From CAZLLV01 sp964560325 (GTDB lineage Bacteria > Acidobacteriota > Thermoanaerobaculia > Multivoradales > DATKCC01), in the NCBI GenBank assembly GCA_964560325.1, contig CAZLLV010000462.1, forward strand, positions 1 to 7,338: a stretch of DNA of 7,338 nt, read 5' to 3'. The notes below the pieces were generated by a model, which saw only the letters and a list, made by a program, of their open reading frames with translations, made no database searches and had not been told where the DNA came from. Positions within the stretch are counted from its first letter, which is position 1. Each line of letters begins with the position of its first letter. The position numbers and the translations under genes were made by a program. Shown one piece after another: positions 1 through 7,338 of the stretch.

Positions 1-2
1 GG

Positions 3-440
3 CGCGGCTACCTCGGCCGGCCGGCGCTGACCGCGTCGAAGTACCTGCCCGACCCGTACGCGCCCGGCCCCGGCGCGCGGACGTACGCCACCGGCGACCT
101 CGCCCGCACTCGCCCGGACGGCGCGGTCGACTTCCTGGGGCGGATCGACCACCAGGTCAAGGTGCGCGGCTTCCGGATCGAGCTGGGGGAGATCGAGGCG
201 GCGCTCGAGAGCCACCCCGGCGTGCGCGAGGCGGTGGTCACGGCGTGGGCGGAGGGGCCGGGCGGGGCGCAGCTGGTCGCCTACCTCGTGAGCGCGGGCG
301 CGGAGGCGCCGGCGGCCGAGGCGCTGCGCGAGCACCTGGGGGAGAGCCTCCCCGAGTACATGGTGCCGGCGGCGTTCAGCGTGCTCGACGCGTTCCCGCT
401 GACCCCGAGCGGCAAGGTGAACCGGCGGGCGCTGCCCGAC
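3..440 (+). other. Adenylation domain A-a, C-terminal part
   Basis: This is the end of an amino-acid-activating domain whose substrate pocket lies upstream of the window, so its specificity cannot be read. It starts in core A6 (RGYLGRPALTA). A7 is TYATGDL (81-101) with the ribose-binding Asp. A8 is at 138-197, GRIDHQVKVRGF followed by RIELGEIE. A9 is LPEYMVP (348-368). A10 is LTPSGKVNR (399-425) with the catalytic Lys codon at 414-416. All these cores are intact, so the domain should be active if its N-terminal part is. It is followed by T-a after a short Pro-rich linker. Its A8 stretch is nearly identical in DNA to that of A-c (5766-5825). Confidence 0.95.
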
Positions 441-3400
441 CCCGAGTGGGGCGACGGCGGACCCCGCGCCGAGCCGCCGCGCCCCGGCACCGAGCAGCGG
501 CTCGCGGCGCTCTGGCGAGAGGTCCTGGGTCGGGACGAGGTCGGCCGCGACGACCACTTCTTCCGCCTCGGCGGGCACTCGCTCCTCGCCGCACAGCTAG
601 CCACCCGCATCGGCACCGAGTTCGGCGTCGACCTGCCGCTCCGGGTCGCCTTCGAGCGCCCGACGGTCGCCGCCCTGGCGGCCTGGATCGACGGAAAGAC
701 GGGGGGCGGAGGAGAGGCTGCCGGGGACGGGGCGGACGAGCTCGACTGGTGGCGCGAACGCCTCGCGGGCGTGCCGGGCGGAATGGGGCTGCCGACCGAC
801 CGGCCCCGCTTCGCCGCCGGAGGGGTGCGGCCGTTCCCGCTCGACGCCGGACGGATCGAAGCGCTCCTCGGCGCCTCCGGCGACGCTGCCACGACGCTGC
901 CCGCCGTCCTCCTCGCCGGCTGGGCCGCGCTCCTCGCCCGCTACACCGGCGAGGACGACCTGGTGATCGGGATCGCGGAGCACAGAAGCTTCGAGGGCGA
1001 CGGCGGGCCGCCCGGCCTGTTCCCGGTCCGGCTCGACCTCTCCGACCGGCCGAGCTTCACCGAGCTCGCCGCGCGTGCCACCCGCGAGCTCGCCGCCGCT
1101 CTGGCGCACGGACCGGTGCCCCCGGACCGGCTCGTCCGCCTCGCCCGCGCGCTCGGGGTGGACGGCGGCCGGCCCGGCGCCGTCGCGCCGCTCTTCCAGA
1201 CCGGCTTCGCGGTCGAGAATGCGGACCCGCGGGCGCGGCTCGCGCCGGGCGCTCTGCGGCAGTCCGGCGGGCTCCCCGGGCAGGCGCTCGACCTGGCGCT
1301 CTGGGCCGCCCGCAGCCCCGCCGGCGGCCTCGAAGCGCGGGTCGAGTATGACCGCGATCTGTTCGACGACGCGACCGTACGCCGGATGATCGGCCACCTG
1401 CAAAACCTCCTCGCCGCCGCCGGCCGCGCTCCCGACGCGGACGTCTGGTCTCTCCCGCTGATGGACGAGGAGGAGCGGCGGGCGGCGGTGGTCCGGGCCG
1501 CGGACGCCGCTGCCGGCGGGGCGCCGCTCTCGCTCCACGGCCGGGTCGCCGCGCGCGCCGCCGCCGCGCCGGACGCGATCGCGGTCTCGGCCGGCGGCCG
1601 GCAGCTCAGCTACGGCGAGCTCGACCGGCGCGCGGAGCGGCTCGCACGGCGCCTGCGGCCGGCCGGCGTCGGTCCCGAGCGCATCGTCGCGATCGACCTG
1701 CCGCGCTCGCCCGAGCTCGCGATCACCTGCCTCGGCGTCCTCTGCGCCGGCGCCGCCTACCGCCTCGTCGCGCCGGACGGCCCGCCGCCCTCCGACGGCG
1801 AACGGGTGCTCCGGGCACGGGATCTAGAAGACGACCGGCCCGATCGGGTGGGCGAACCGGGCGCGCCTCCGCCGCAGGACGACCCCGCCCGGCTCGCCGC
1901 CTGCCTCGCCACCGGCTCCGGGGAGCACGCGCTGCTCACGCACGGCGACCTCCTGCGCCTGCTCGCCGCGTCCGGCCGCTGGACGGAGCCCGGCGGGGAC
2001 GACGCCTGGTGGCTCGCCTCCACCGGCGGCACCGGCTTCCTCGAACCGTGGGGTCCGCTCGTCGAGGGCGGCCGGTGGGTCGTGGCGCCGGACGGCTCGA
2101 GCGCGGAAGCTCGCCGCCGGTGGTTGGCGGCCGAGCGGGTCACCGTCCTCACCGACTCGCTGTCGTCGTTCCGCGATCTCGATCGGCACGAGGCGCCGGG
2201 GTCCGGAGCCGACACGATTCGGCTGGTGCTCCTCGGGGGCGAGGCCGCCGAGCTCGACGATGCCTTCCCGTGGCTGCACCGCCGCCGTGCGGACCGGCCG
2301 TGCCTGGTCGCGCTGCCGACCGGTCCGGGCGCGGCGGTGCCCACGACCTACCGCGCGCTCTCGCCGGCCGACCTCGACGAGCCCTGGCGCCGGCCGATCG
2401 GCCGGCCGCTCCCCACGCTCTCCGCGGTGGTGACCGATCCGCGTGGAGAGCCGGTGCCGGTCGGTGTGCCGGGCGAGCTGCGGGTCGGCGGCGACACCGC
2501 CGGGCGGGGCTACCTCGGGCGCCCGGGGCTGACGGCGGAGCGGCTCGTTCCCGACCCGTTCTCGGGAGGTCGGCTCGGCGAAGGGGAGGGTGGGGCGCGC
2601 CTCTTCCGGACCGGAGCGCTCGTGCGCCGTCGCGCCGACGGGGACCTCGAGCACCTGGGGCGGATCGACCAGCCGGCCGAGGCGCGCAGCTTCGGTCTCC
2701 AGTACGTCGAGGTCGAGACCTTCCGCGCCGCTCTCGGCACCGGGGTGGGGGCGACGGCGGACGCGGCGCAGACGGCCCGCGAGCGCCCGCCCCGCCGCCG
2801 GCGCCCGGTGGTGCCGGAGGGTGACCAGGTGCCGCCGGCCGGGGCCATCGAGGGGGGCCTGGCAGACATCTGGTGCGAGGTCCTCGGCCTCGACGTGATC
2901 GGCGCGACCGACGATTTCTTCCGCTCGGGCGGCCACTCGCTCGCCGGTGCGCAGGCGATGCTGCGCACCCGGAAGCACTTCGGGGTCGACCTGCCGGTGC
3001 GAGCCCTGTTCGACGCCCCGACCGTGCGCGAGCTGGGCGCCGTGATCGCCGAGAGGCTCGCCGAGGAAGCGGTGGCGGCCGGCGCCGGCGCGGAGCGGGG
3101 CGCGCGCCGCGAGCCGCTGGTGCCGGTGCCGCGGCCGGGGCCGGACGAGCCGGGGCTGCCGCTCTCCTACGCCCAGGAGCGGCTCTGGTTTCTCGAGCAG
3201 TTGAACCCGGGACGGCCGGTCTACGCCATGGCGGGCGCCGCGCGCGTCGAGGGCGGGCTCGACCCCGCCCGGCTCGCCGCCGCGATCGCCGGCGTGGTCG
3301 AGCGCCACGAGGCGGTGCGCACGGTCTTCCCGATCCGCGGGGCCCGGCCGGTGCAGGAGATCGTGCCGCCGTTCGCTCCGGCGCTGCCGGTGGTCGATCT

Positions 3401-6400
3401 CTCGGCCCTCCCCGACGACCGGCGCGAGGCGCTCGCGGATCGCCTGGCGAGCGACGAGGCGCGGCGTCCGTTCGACCTCGCGGCCGGCCCGCTCCTGCGC
3501 ACCGCGCTCCTGCGCCTCGAGCCCGCGAGCCACGTGCTGCTGGTGACCTTCCACCACATCGTCTCCGACGGCTGGTCGGTCGGCGTCTTCCTGCGCGAGA
3601 TGGCCGCCTTCTACGCCGGCGAGGAGGGTGCGCTCGACCGCCTGCCGGTGCAGTACGCCGACTACTCGGTCTGGCAGCGGCGGCAGCTCTCCGGGGAGGG
3701 GCTGGAGCGCGATCTCGACTGGTGGGCCGAGCACCTGGCGGGCGCGCCGGCGGTGCTCGAGCTGCCGGCCGACCGGCCCCGCCCGCCGCAGCCGACGCAG
3801 CGCGGTGTGATCGTGCCGCTCCCCCAGGACGGCGCCACCGCCGCCGGCCGGGCCCGCGCCCTGGCCGCCGCCGCGCGCGACCTCGAGGCGACGCCGTTCA
3901 TGGTCCTGATGGCGGCGCTCGACGCCTTCCTCTACCGCTACACCGGGCAGGACGACCTGGTGGTCGGCACGCCGGTGGCGAACCGTGACCGGATCGAGGT
4001 CGAGGGGCTGATCGGCTTCTTCGTCAACACGCTGGTGCTCCGGACGGGAGCCGGCGGCGACCCGAGCTTCGCCGAGCTGGTCGGCCGCGTGCGCGACGCG
4101 GCGCTCGACGCGTTCGGGCATCAGGACGTTCCGTTCGCCAAGCTGGTCGAGGCGTTGCGGCCGGAGCGCGACGCGAGCTACACGCCGATCTTCCAGGTCA
4201 TGCTGGTCGCCGACCGGGGGTGGATCCGGGACGACCTGCCGGGGTTGCCGGGCCAGTCGCTCGAGCCGTTTCTGCCCGACGTGGGCGTCGCCAAGTTCGA
4301 CCTCACCTTCCAGGTGCAGGAGGGGGACGACGCGCTGCGCCTGGCGCTCGAAGCGAGCCTCGACCTGTTCGACCGTTCGACCGCCGAGCGGATGCTCGGC
4401 CACTTCGCGACCCTGCTCGACGGCGCGCTCGCCGACCCCGGCCGGCCGCTCTCGGCGCTCGCCCTCCTGCCGGACGCCGAGCGGCGGCAGCTCCTCGTCG
4501 AGTGGAACGACACCGCGGCCGACCCGCTCGCCTACCCGGCGGGCGGCCTGCCGCTCCACCGCGCGGTCGAGCACTGGGCGGAAGAGACGCCGGACGCGGT
4601 CGCCGTCGGCCGCGGCGGGGCCGCCTGGACCTACGGCGAGCTCTGGCGCCGCGCCGGCCGGCTCGCGCGGCGTCTGCGGGCGCTCGGGGTGGGGCCGGAC
4701 GTGCTGGTCGGCCTCTCGGTCGGCCGCGACCCGGAGCTGGTGCTCGGCGTCGTCGCGACGCTCCGGGCCGGCGGCGCCTGGCTGCCGCTCGATCCGTCGT
4801 ACCCCGCCGAGCGCCTCCGCTACATGGTCGAGGACGCCCGGCCGCGCGTGCTGCTCGCACGGTCGGACCTCGCCGCGGCGGAGGGTGCCGGCTCGGTTTG
4901 GGAGCTGGCGGCGGCCGCGGGGGCCGAGGTCGTGCTCCTCCATCGGCCGGAAGGCGAGCCGGAAGGTGAAGAGGCCGGATCGTTCGCCGAGCCTGCCGCG
5001 CCGGCGCCCGAGAGCCTGGCATACGTGATCTATACCTCGGGCTCGACCGGCCGCCCGAAGGGGGTCGCGCTCTCGCACCGGGGTCTGGTCAACCTGTGCG
5101 CCGCGCAGGCCGAGAGCTTCGCGCCGGGGCCGGGCGACCGGGTGGTGCAGTTCGCGCCGGCGAGCTTCGACGCTTCGGTCTTCGAGCTCGCGATGGCGTT
5201 GCGGGCCGGCGCGGAGATCCGGCTCGCCGACCCGGATGAACTGCTGCCCGGCGAGCCGCTCCACCGGCTGCTCGGCGATCTGCGGGTCACCAACGCCACG
5301 CTGCCGCCGTCGGCCCTCGGCGCGCTGCCGCCGGGCGCCGGCGAGGGCGGCGACCTGCCGGCGCTCCGGACGGTGATCGTGGCGGGCGAGGCGTGTCCGC
5401 CGGAGTTGGCGCGGCGCTGGGGCGGCGGCGGGCGCAACTTCTGGAACGCCTATGGGCCGACCGAGACGACCGTCTGGGCGACCGCCGAGCGCTACGCCGA
5501 CCCCGACCGCCCGGTGACGATCGGCCGGCCGGTCGTCAACGCCCGCGTCCACCTGCTCGACCGCGACGGCACGGCGGTGCCGCCGGGGGTGCCCGGGGAG
5601 CTCCTCGTCGGCGGTCCCGGCCTCGCCCGCGGCTACCTCGGCCGCCCGGCGCTCACCGCCGAGCGCTTCGTGCCCAACCGCTTCTCCGCAGGCCTGGGTG
5701 GGGGGCGTCTCTACCGGACCGGCGACGTGGCCCGGCGACTGCCGGACGGTCGGATCGACTTCGTCGGCCGCATCGACCACCAGGTGAAGGTGCGCGGCTT
5801 CCGGATCGAGCTGGGGGAGATCGAAGCGGTGCTCTCCGGCCACCCGGCGGTCGCCGAGGCGGTGGTGGTGGCGCGCGACGACGGGCCGGCGGCGGAGAGC
5901 CGCGCCGCCCGGCTGCGGCTGGTCGGCTACGTGGTGCCGCGCGACGGCGCCGCTTCGGAGCCGCCTTCCGAGCTGACGGCGCACCTGCGCGACCGCCTGC
6001 CGGCCTACATGGTCCCCTCGGCGCTGGTGGTGCTCGGCGCCGTGCCGCGCACCCCGGCCGGCAAGGTCGATCGCGCGGCGCTGCCGGCGCCGGAGGCCGG
6101 GACGGCGGCGACGGCGGCGGCCGACGACCCGCCACGCGGCGAGACCGAGGTGCGGATCGCCGACCTCTGGGCCGAGCTGCTCGAGATCGAGCCGGCGGCG
6201 GTCTCCCGCTCCGCCTCGTTCTTCGACCTGGGCGGCCACTCGCTCCTCGCCACCCGCGCGACCGCCCGGCTGCGCGAGGCGCTGGGGGTCGAGGTCCCGG
6301 TGCGGCGGCTGTTCGAGCGGCCGACGGTCGCCGGGCTCGCCGAGGAGGTCGACGCGCTGCGCGGCGGCGGGGAGGAGGGCGCTCCCCGGCTGCCGCCGCT

Positions 6401-7337
6401 CGTGCCGGTCGAGCGGGACGGCCCACCGCCGCTCTCGTTCGCCCAGGAGCGGCTCTGGTTCCTCGACCGGCTCCAGCCGGGCCACACGACGTACAACATC
6501 CCGGTCGCCGTGCGGCTGGTGGGGGAGCTCGACCTCGCCGCCTTCCGGGGCGCGCTCGGCGACCTGGTGGCACGCCACGAGTCGCTGCGCACGACCTTCG
6601 CCTCCGCTCCCGAGGGGCCGGTGCAGGAGATCGCCGCGCCCGCGCCGGTGCCGCTCCCCGTCGTCGACCTCTCCGGCGTCGATCCGCGCGGCGGCGGGGC
6701 GCGGCGCGAGGCCGAGGCTCTGCGCCTCGCCCGACAGGAGGCGGCGACTCCGTTCGATCTCGAAGCCGGCCCGCTCGTGCGCGCCGCCGTCGCGCGGCTC
6801 GGCGCCGTCGGCACCGCGAGGGCGCGGCGGAGCGAGCACCTGCTGCTCCTCGACATGCACCACGCCATCTCCGACGGCTGGTCGGTCGGCGTGCTGCTGC
6901 GCGAGCTGGGAGCCTGCTACGAGGCGCGGCGGCGCGGGAAGCCGCCTTCGCTGCCTTCTTTGCCAATCCAGTACGCCGACTACGCCGTCTGGCAGCGGGG
7001 CTGGCTCGCCGGCGACGTGCTGGCGGCGCAGATCGCCCACTGGCGCGAGGCGCTCGCGGGTCTGCCCGATCTGCTGGAGCTGCCGACCGACCGGCCGCGT
7101 CCGCCGGTCCAGCGCTTCGAGGGCGGCGCCGTGCCGGTCGACCTCGGTCCCGGGCTGTCGGCGACCCTCGACCGCTTCGCCCGGGAGCGCGACGCGACGC
7201 CGTTCATGGTGCTGCTCGCCGCGTTCCACGCCCTGCTCGGGCGCTACGCCGGGCAGGACGACCTCGCCATCGGCAGCCCGGTCGCCAACCGCACGCACGC
7301 CGCGACCGAGGGGCTGATCGGATTCTTCGTCAACACG
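3..7337 (+). CDS. Multimodular non-ribosomal peptide synthetase, internal fragment (both ends open)
   Basis: One uninterrupted frame of 2445 codons encodes part of a cytoplasmic NRPS that builds a peptide on phosphopantetheine-carrying domains. Domain order by residue: A C-terminal part (1-146), T (161-231, Ser193), half C (247-497), degenerate A (511-940), T (948-1020, Ser979), C (1052-1503, HHxxxDG at 1184-1190), A (1518-2028, Lys2021), T (2046-2119, Ser2080), C (2144-2445, HHxxxDG at 2286-2292). No start codon, ribosome binding site or stop belongs to it here, so its true ends are outside the window. The first codons already lie inside an A domain and the last inside a C domain. There is no thioesterase, epimerase, methyltransferase or ketosynthase, so release and tailoring are encoded elsewhere. 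The NRPS assignment is certain from repeated core motifs. The product is unknown. The one oddity is the defective module at 741-2822. Confidence 0.97.
138..197 (+). repeat. Near-identical A8-motif DNA, copy 1 (partner 5766-5825)
   Basis: This 60-base stretch encoding core A8 of A-a differs from 5766-5825 in A-c at only a few third positions and contains a 38-base run (159-196) that is identical. The degenerate A domain keeps 18 bases of the same stretch upstream (2654-2671 matches 134-151) and then diverges. This is expected for homologous domains, and such tracts are common sites of recombination between modules. Confidence 0.8.
483..695 (+). other. Carrier (thiolation/PCP) domain T-a
   Basis: This is a four-helix carrier domain that bears the phosphopantetheine arm and holds the residue activated by A-a. 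The core is FFRLGGHSLLA, with the attachment Ser codon at 579-581 (residue 193). It begins around RPGTEQRLAALW and ends near VAALAAWID, the usual length. It should act as donor to the next condensation domain. However, the next element is only half a condensation domain, so its natural partner is missing and the chain probably leaves by another route. Confidence 0.95.
741..1493 (+). pseudogene. Truncated, degenerate condensation domain (C-terminal lobe only)
   Basis: About 251 residues align with the second half of C-c, starting at LDWWRERLAG (C-c equivalent LDWWAEHLAG at 3714) and ending at LMDEEERRAAVV (C-c LLPDAERRQLLV). A normal C domain is about 450 residues. Everything before this point is absent: the LSxAQERLWFL start, the catalytic HHxxxDG and the YADYSVWQ motif. 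The remaining lobe has also drifted. The C-c sequence DDLVVGTPVANR reads DDLVIGIAEHRS here, IGFFVNT reads PGLFPVR, and HQDVPF reads HGPVPP. It cannot catalyse peptide bond formation by the known mechanism. It is in frame and translated, so it is a dead domain inside a live gene, not a separate pseudogene. It could still serve as a structural spacer or interface, which is speculation. Confidence 0.88.
1533..2822 (+). pseudogene. Degenerate, probably inactive adenylation domain
   Basis: About 430 residues recognisably descend from an A domain (intact A-c: about 511). Retained are core A1 LSYGEL (1605-1622), part of A2 (LCAGAAYRLVAPDG, 1740-1781) and A6 (GELRVGGDTAGRGYLGRP, 2475-2525). Lost or damaged are several others. 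In the A3 P-loop (1908-1937), TSGSTGRPKG is reduced to TGSG with the Lys gone. In A4, FDxSV is replaced by TGGTGF (2022-2039) and the amino-group-binding Asp is missing. In A5, NAYGPTE is replaced by VALPTGPGA (2307-2333). In A7, TGD is changed to TGA (2610-2618). In A8, GRID is kept but QVKVRGFRIE has become QPAEARSFGLQ. A9 and A10 are missing altogether, replaced by a short Arg/Pro-rich stretch (2775-2822). The changes are in-frame substitutions and deletions. By family knowledge it should not form adenylates. A non-catalytic structural role remains possible. Confidence 0.9.
2844..3062 (+). other. Carrier (thiolation/PCP) domain T-b, intact, in the degenerate module
   Basis: This carrier domain has the core FFRSGGHSLAG. 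The phosphopantetheine Ser codon is at 2937-2939 (residue 979), and a normal helix-4 ending is present (LFDAPTVRELGAVIAERL). Compared with T-a and T-c, the Leu or Asp-Leu before GGHS is replaced by Arg-Ser, but the Ser and flanking Gly/His are kept, so it should still be a substrate for a phosphopantetheinyl transferase. It follows a defective A domain and precedes the intact C-c, which places it where C-c would expect its donor carrier. It may relay the chain from T-a, be loaded by another A domain, or be a leftover. Confidence 0.93.
3156..4511 (+). other. Condensation domain C-c, complete, LCL-like
   Basis: This domain joins the upstream aminoacyl or peptidyl chain to the residue on T-c. 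It is full length at about 452 residues. It opens with LPLSYAQERLWFL (3156-3194). The catalytic motif HHIVSDG is at 3552-3572, with the second His codon at 3555-3557 and the Asp codon at 3567-3569. YADYSVWQ follows (3657-3677), then IGFFVNT (4011-4031) and HQDVPF (4119-4136). The N-terminal motif and HHIVSDGWS favour the subtype joining two L-configured residues. There is no HHILGDG-like dual epimerisation signature and no upstream epimerase. Its donor should be T-b by position, or T-a if the defective module is skipped. Confidence 0.95.
4002..4031 (+). repeat. Near-identical C-domain core DNA, copy 1 (partner 7308-7337)
   Basis: These thirty bases encoding EGLIGFFVNT match 7308-7337 at all but one third-position base. 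A second shared C-domain tract lies at 3564-3586 and 6870-6892 (23 identical bases over SDGWSVG). C-c and C-d are therefore close paralogues, probably from module duplication, whereas the half C at 741-1493 has none of these tracts. Confidence 0.75.
4554..6086 (+). other. Adenylation domain A-c, complete, aromatic-like pocket
   Basis: This complete amino-acid-activating domain of about 511 residues has every core motif. These are WTYGEL (4626-4643), LRAGGAWLPLDP (4761-4796), YTSGSTGRPKG (5031-5063), FDASVFE (5166-5186), NAYGPTETT (5445-5471), A6 from 5595, YRTGDV (5712-5729), A8 at 5766-5825, LPAYMVP (5997-6017) and TPAGKVDR with Lys at 6063-6065. Aligned by eye to the GrsA phenylalanine domain, the ten pocket positions read D, A, F, T, I, A, A, V, W, K (codons at 5169, 5172, 5181, 5298, 5376, 5382, 5448, 5472, 5475 and 6063). 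This is close to the Phe code D-A-W-T-I-A-A-I-C-K, so an aromatic substrate is the best guess. The Trp at the ninth position is unusual and lowers confidence. A Glu/Pro/Ala-rich loop of about 20 residues precedes the P-loop. Confidence 0.95.
5766..5825 (+). repeat. Near-identical A8-motif DNA, copy 2 (partner 138-197)
   Basis: This is the second copy of the A8-coding tract, in A-c. The flanking sequence of the two A domains is more divergent than this tract, so it reflects either strong protein constraint or past gene conversion. Confidence 0.8.
6138..6359 (+). other. Carrier (thiolation/PCP) domain T-c
   Basis: This carrier domain holds the residue activated by A-c. The core is FFDLGGHSLLA, with the phosphopantetheine Ser codon at 6240-6242 (residue 2080). 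It begins near GETEVRIADLW and ends near PTVAGLAEEVDAL, the usual length. An Ala/Thr-rich linker of about 17 residues separates it from A-c. It is acceptor for C-c and donor for C-d. Confidence 0.95.
6432..7337 (+). other. Condensation domain C-d, N-terminal two thirds, cut by window edge
   Basis: This is the first 302 residues of a condensation domain that takes the chain from T-c onto the next module. It starts LSFAQERLWFLDRL (6432-6473). The catalytic motif HHAISDG is at 6858-6878, with the second His at 6861-6863. IQYADYAVWQ follows (6966-6995), and the window ends inside the IGFFVNT core (7317-7337). The motif pattern again suits the subtype joining two L residues. A loop of roughly ten extra, partly basic residues (GAVGTARARRSEH, 6801-6839) precedes the active site and is absent from C-c. 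The downstream A and T domains are outside the window. Confidence 0.94.
7308..7337 (+). repeat. Near-identical C-domain core DNA, copy 2 (partner 4002-4031)
   Basis: This is the second copy of the EGLIGFFVNT-coding tract, in C-d, at the very end of the window. The match runs to the window edge, so its full extent cannot be seen. Confidence 0.75.
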
Positions 7338-7338
7338 C

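Noticed and set aside
245..1351. A plus-strand frame of 368 codons overlapping the NRPS
   Set aside because: It is an off-frame reading of the first modules, rich in Arg, Ala, Gly and Pro with no domain. The overlapping NRPS frame has unambiguous core motifs.
1533..2822. Frameshift or sequencing error as the cause of the degenerate adenylation domain
   Set aside because: The NRPS frame continues without a stop, and homologous codons align one to one through A6, A7 and A8 with amino acid substitutions. The motifs do not reappear in another frame at the damaged positions I compared.
3552..3572. C-c as a dual condensation/epimerisation domain
   Set aside because: The active site is HHIVSDGWS with an ordinary N-terminus, without the HHILGDG-type signature or the extra N-terminal His motif of dual domains.
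1824..7298. An antisense open frame of 1824 codons on the minus strand
   Set aside because: It is exactly in codon register with the NRPS frame and stays open because the sense strand almost never uses TTA, CTA or TCA at this GC content. Its translation is Arg/Glu/Pro-rich low-complexity sequence with no recognisable domain.
1..7338. Promoters, terminators, RNA genes, CRISPR arrays or insertion sequences
   Set aside because: The window is coding throughout in one frame. The only repeats are homologous motifs of NRPS domains.

Overview
The whole window is the interior of one very large gene for a multimodular non-ribosomal peptide synthetase (NRPS). A single plus-strand frame, with codons starting at position 3 (residue n occupies bases 3n to 3n+2), stays open for 2445 codons. 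It has neither a start nor a stop, so both gene ends lie outside the window. There is no intergenic DNA, RNA gene, promoter, terminator, mobile element or CRISPR array. GC content is very high by eye (above 70%) and third positions are almost all G or C. This fits a high-GC secondary-metabolite producer such as an actinobacterium, myxobacterium or acidobacterium, but the window alone does not settle the phylum.

The domain order from 5' to 3' is as follows. First comes the C-terminal part of an adenylation domain (A-a, 3-440) with its carrier domain T-a (483-695). A badly degenerate module follows: the C-terminal half of a condensation domain without the HHxxxDG half (741-1493), an adenylation domain that has lost most ATP- and substrate-binding motifs and its C-terminal lysine subdomain (1533-2822), and a carrier domain T-b that still has its phosphopantetheine serine (2844-3062). 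Next is a complete, normal-looking C-A-T module: C-c (3156-4511), A-c (4554-6086) and T-c (6138-6359). The window ends inside a further condensation domain (C-d, 6432-7337).

In the standard NRPS logic each A domain activates an amino acid as its adenylate, loads it on the adjacent T domain, and the C domain joins the upstream chain to it. Here A-a/T-a and C-c/A-c/T-c look competent and C-d hands the chain on. The module between them should be unable either to activate or to condense an amino acid. The inference is that the line makes one residue fewer than its module count. The chain would pass from T-a directly to C-c by module skipping, or be relayed through the retained T-b. The A-c pocket reads D-A-F-T-I-A-A-V-W-K, closest to phenylalanine/aromatic codes. 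Both readable C domains look like the type that joins two L residues, and no epimerase, methyltransferase, cyclase or thioesterase is present here.

The most interesting item is the in-frame dead module with a preserved carrier site. The rest is ordinary NRPS.
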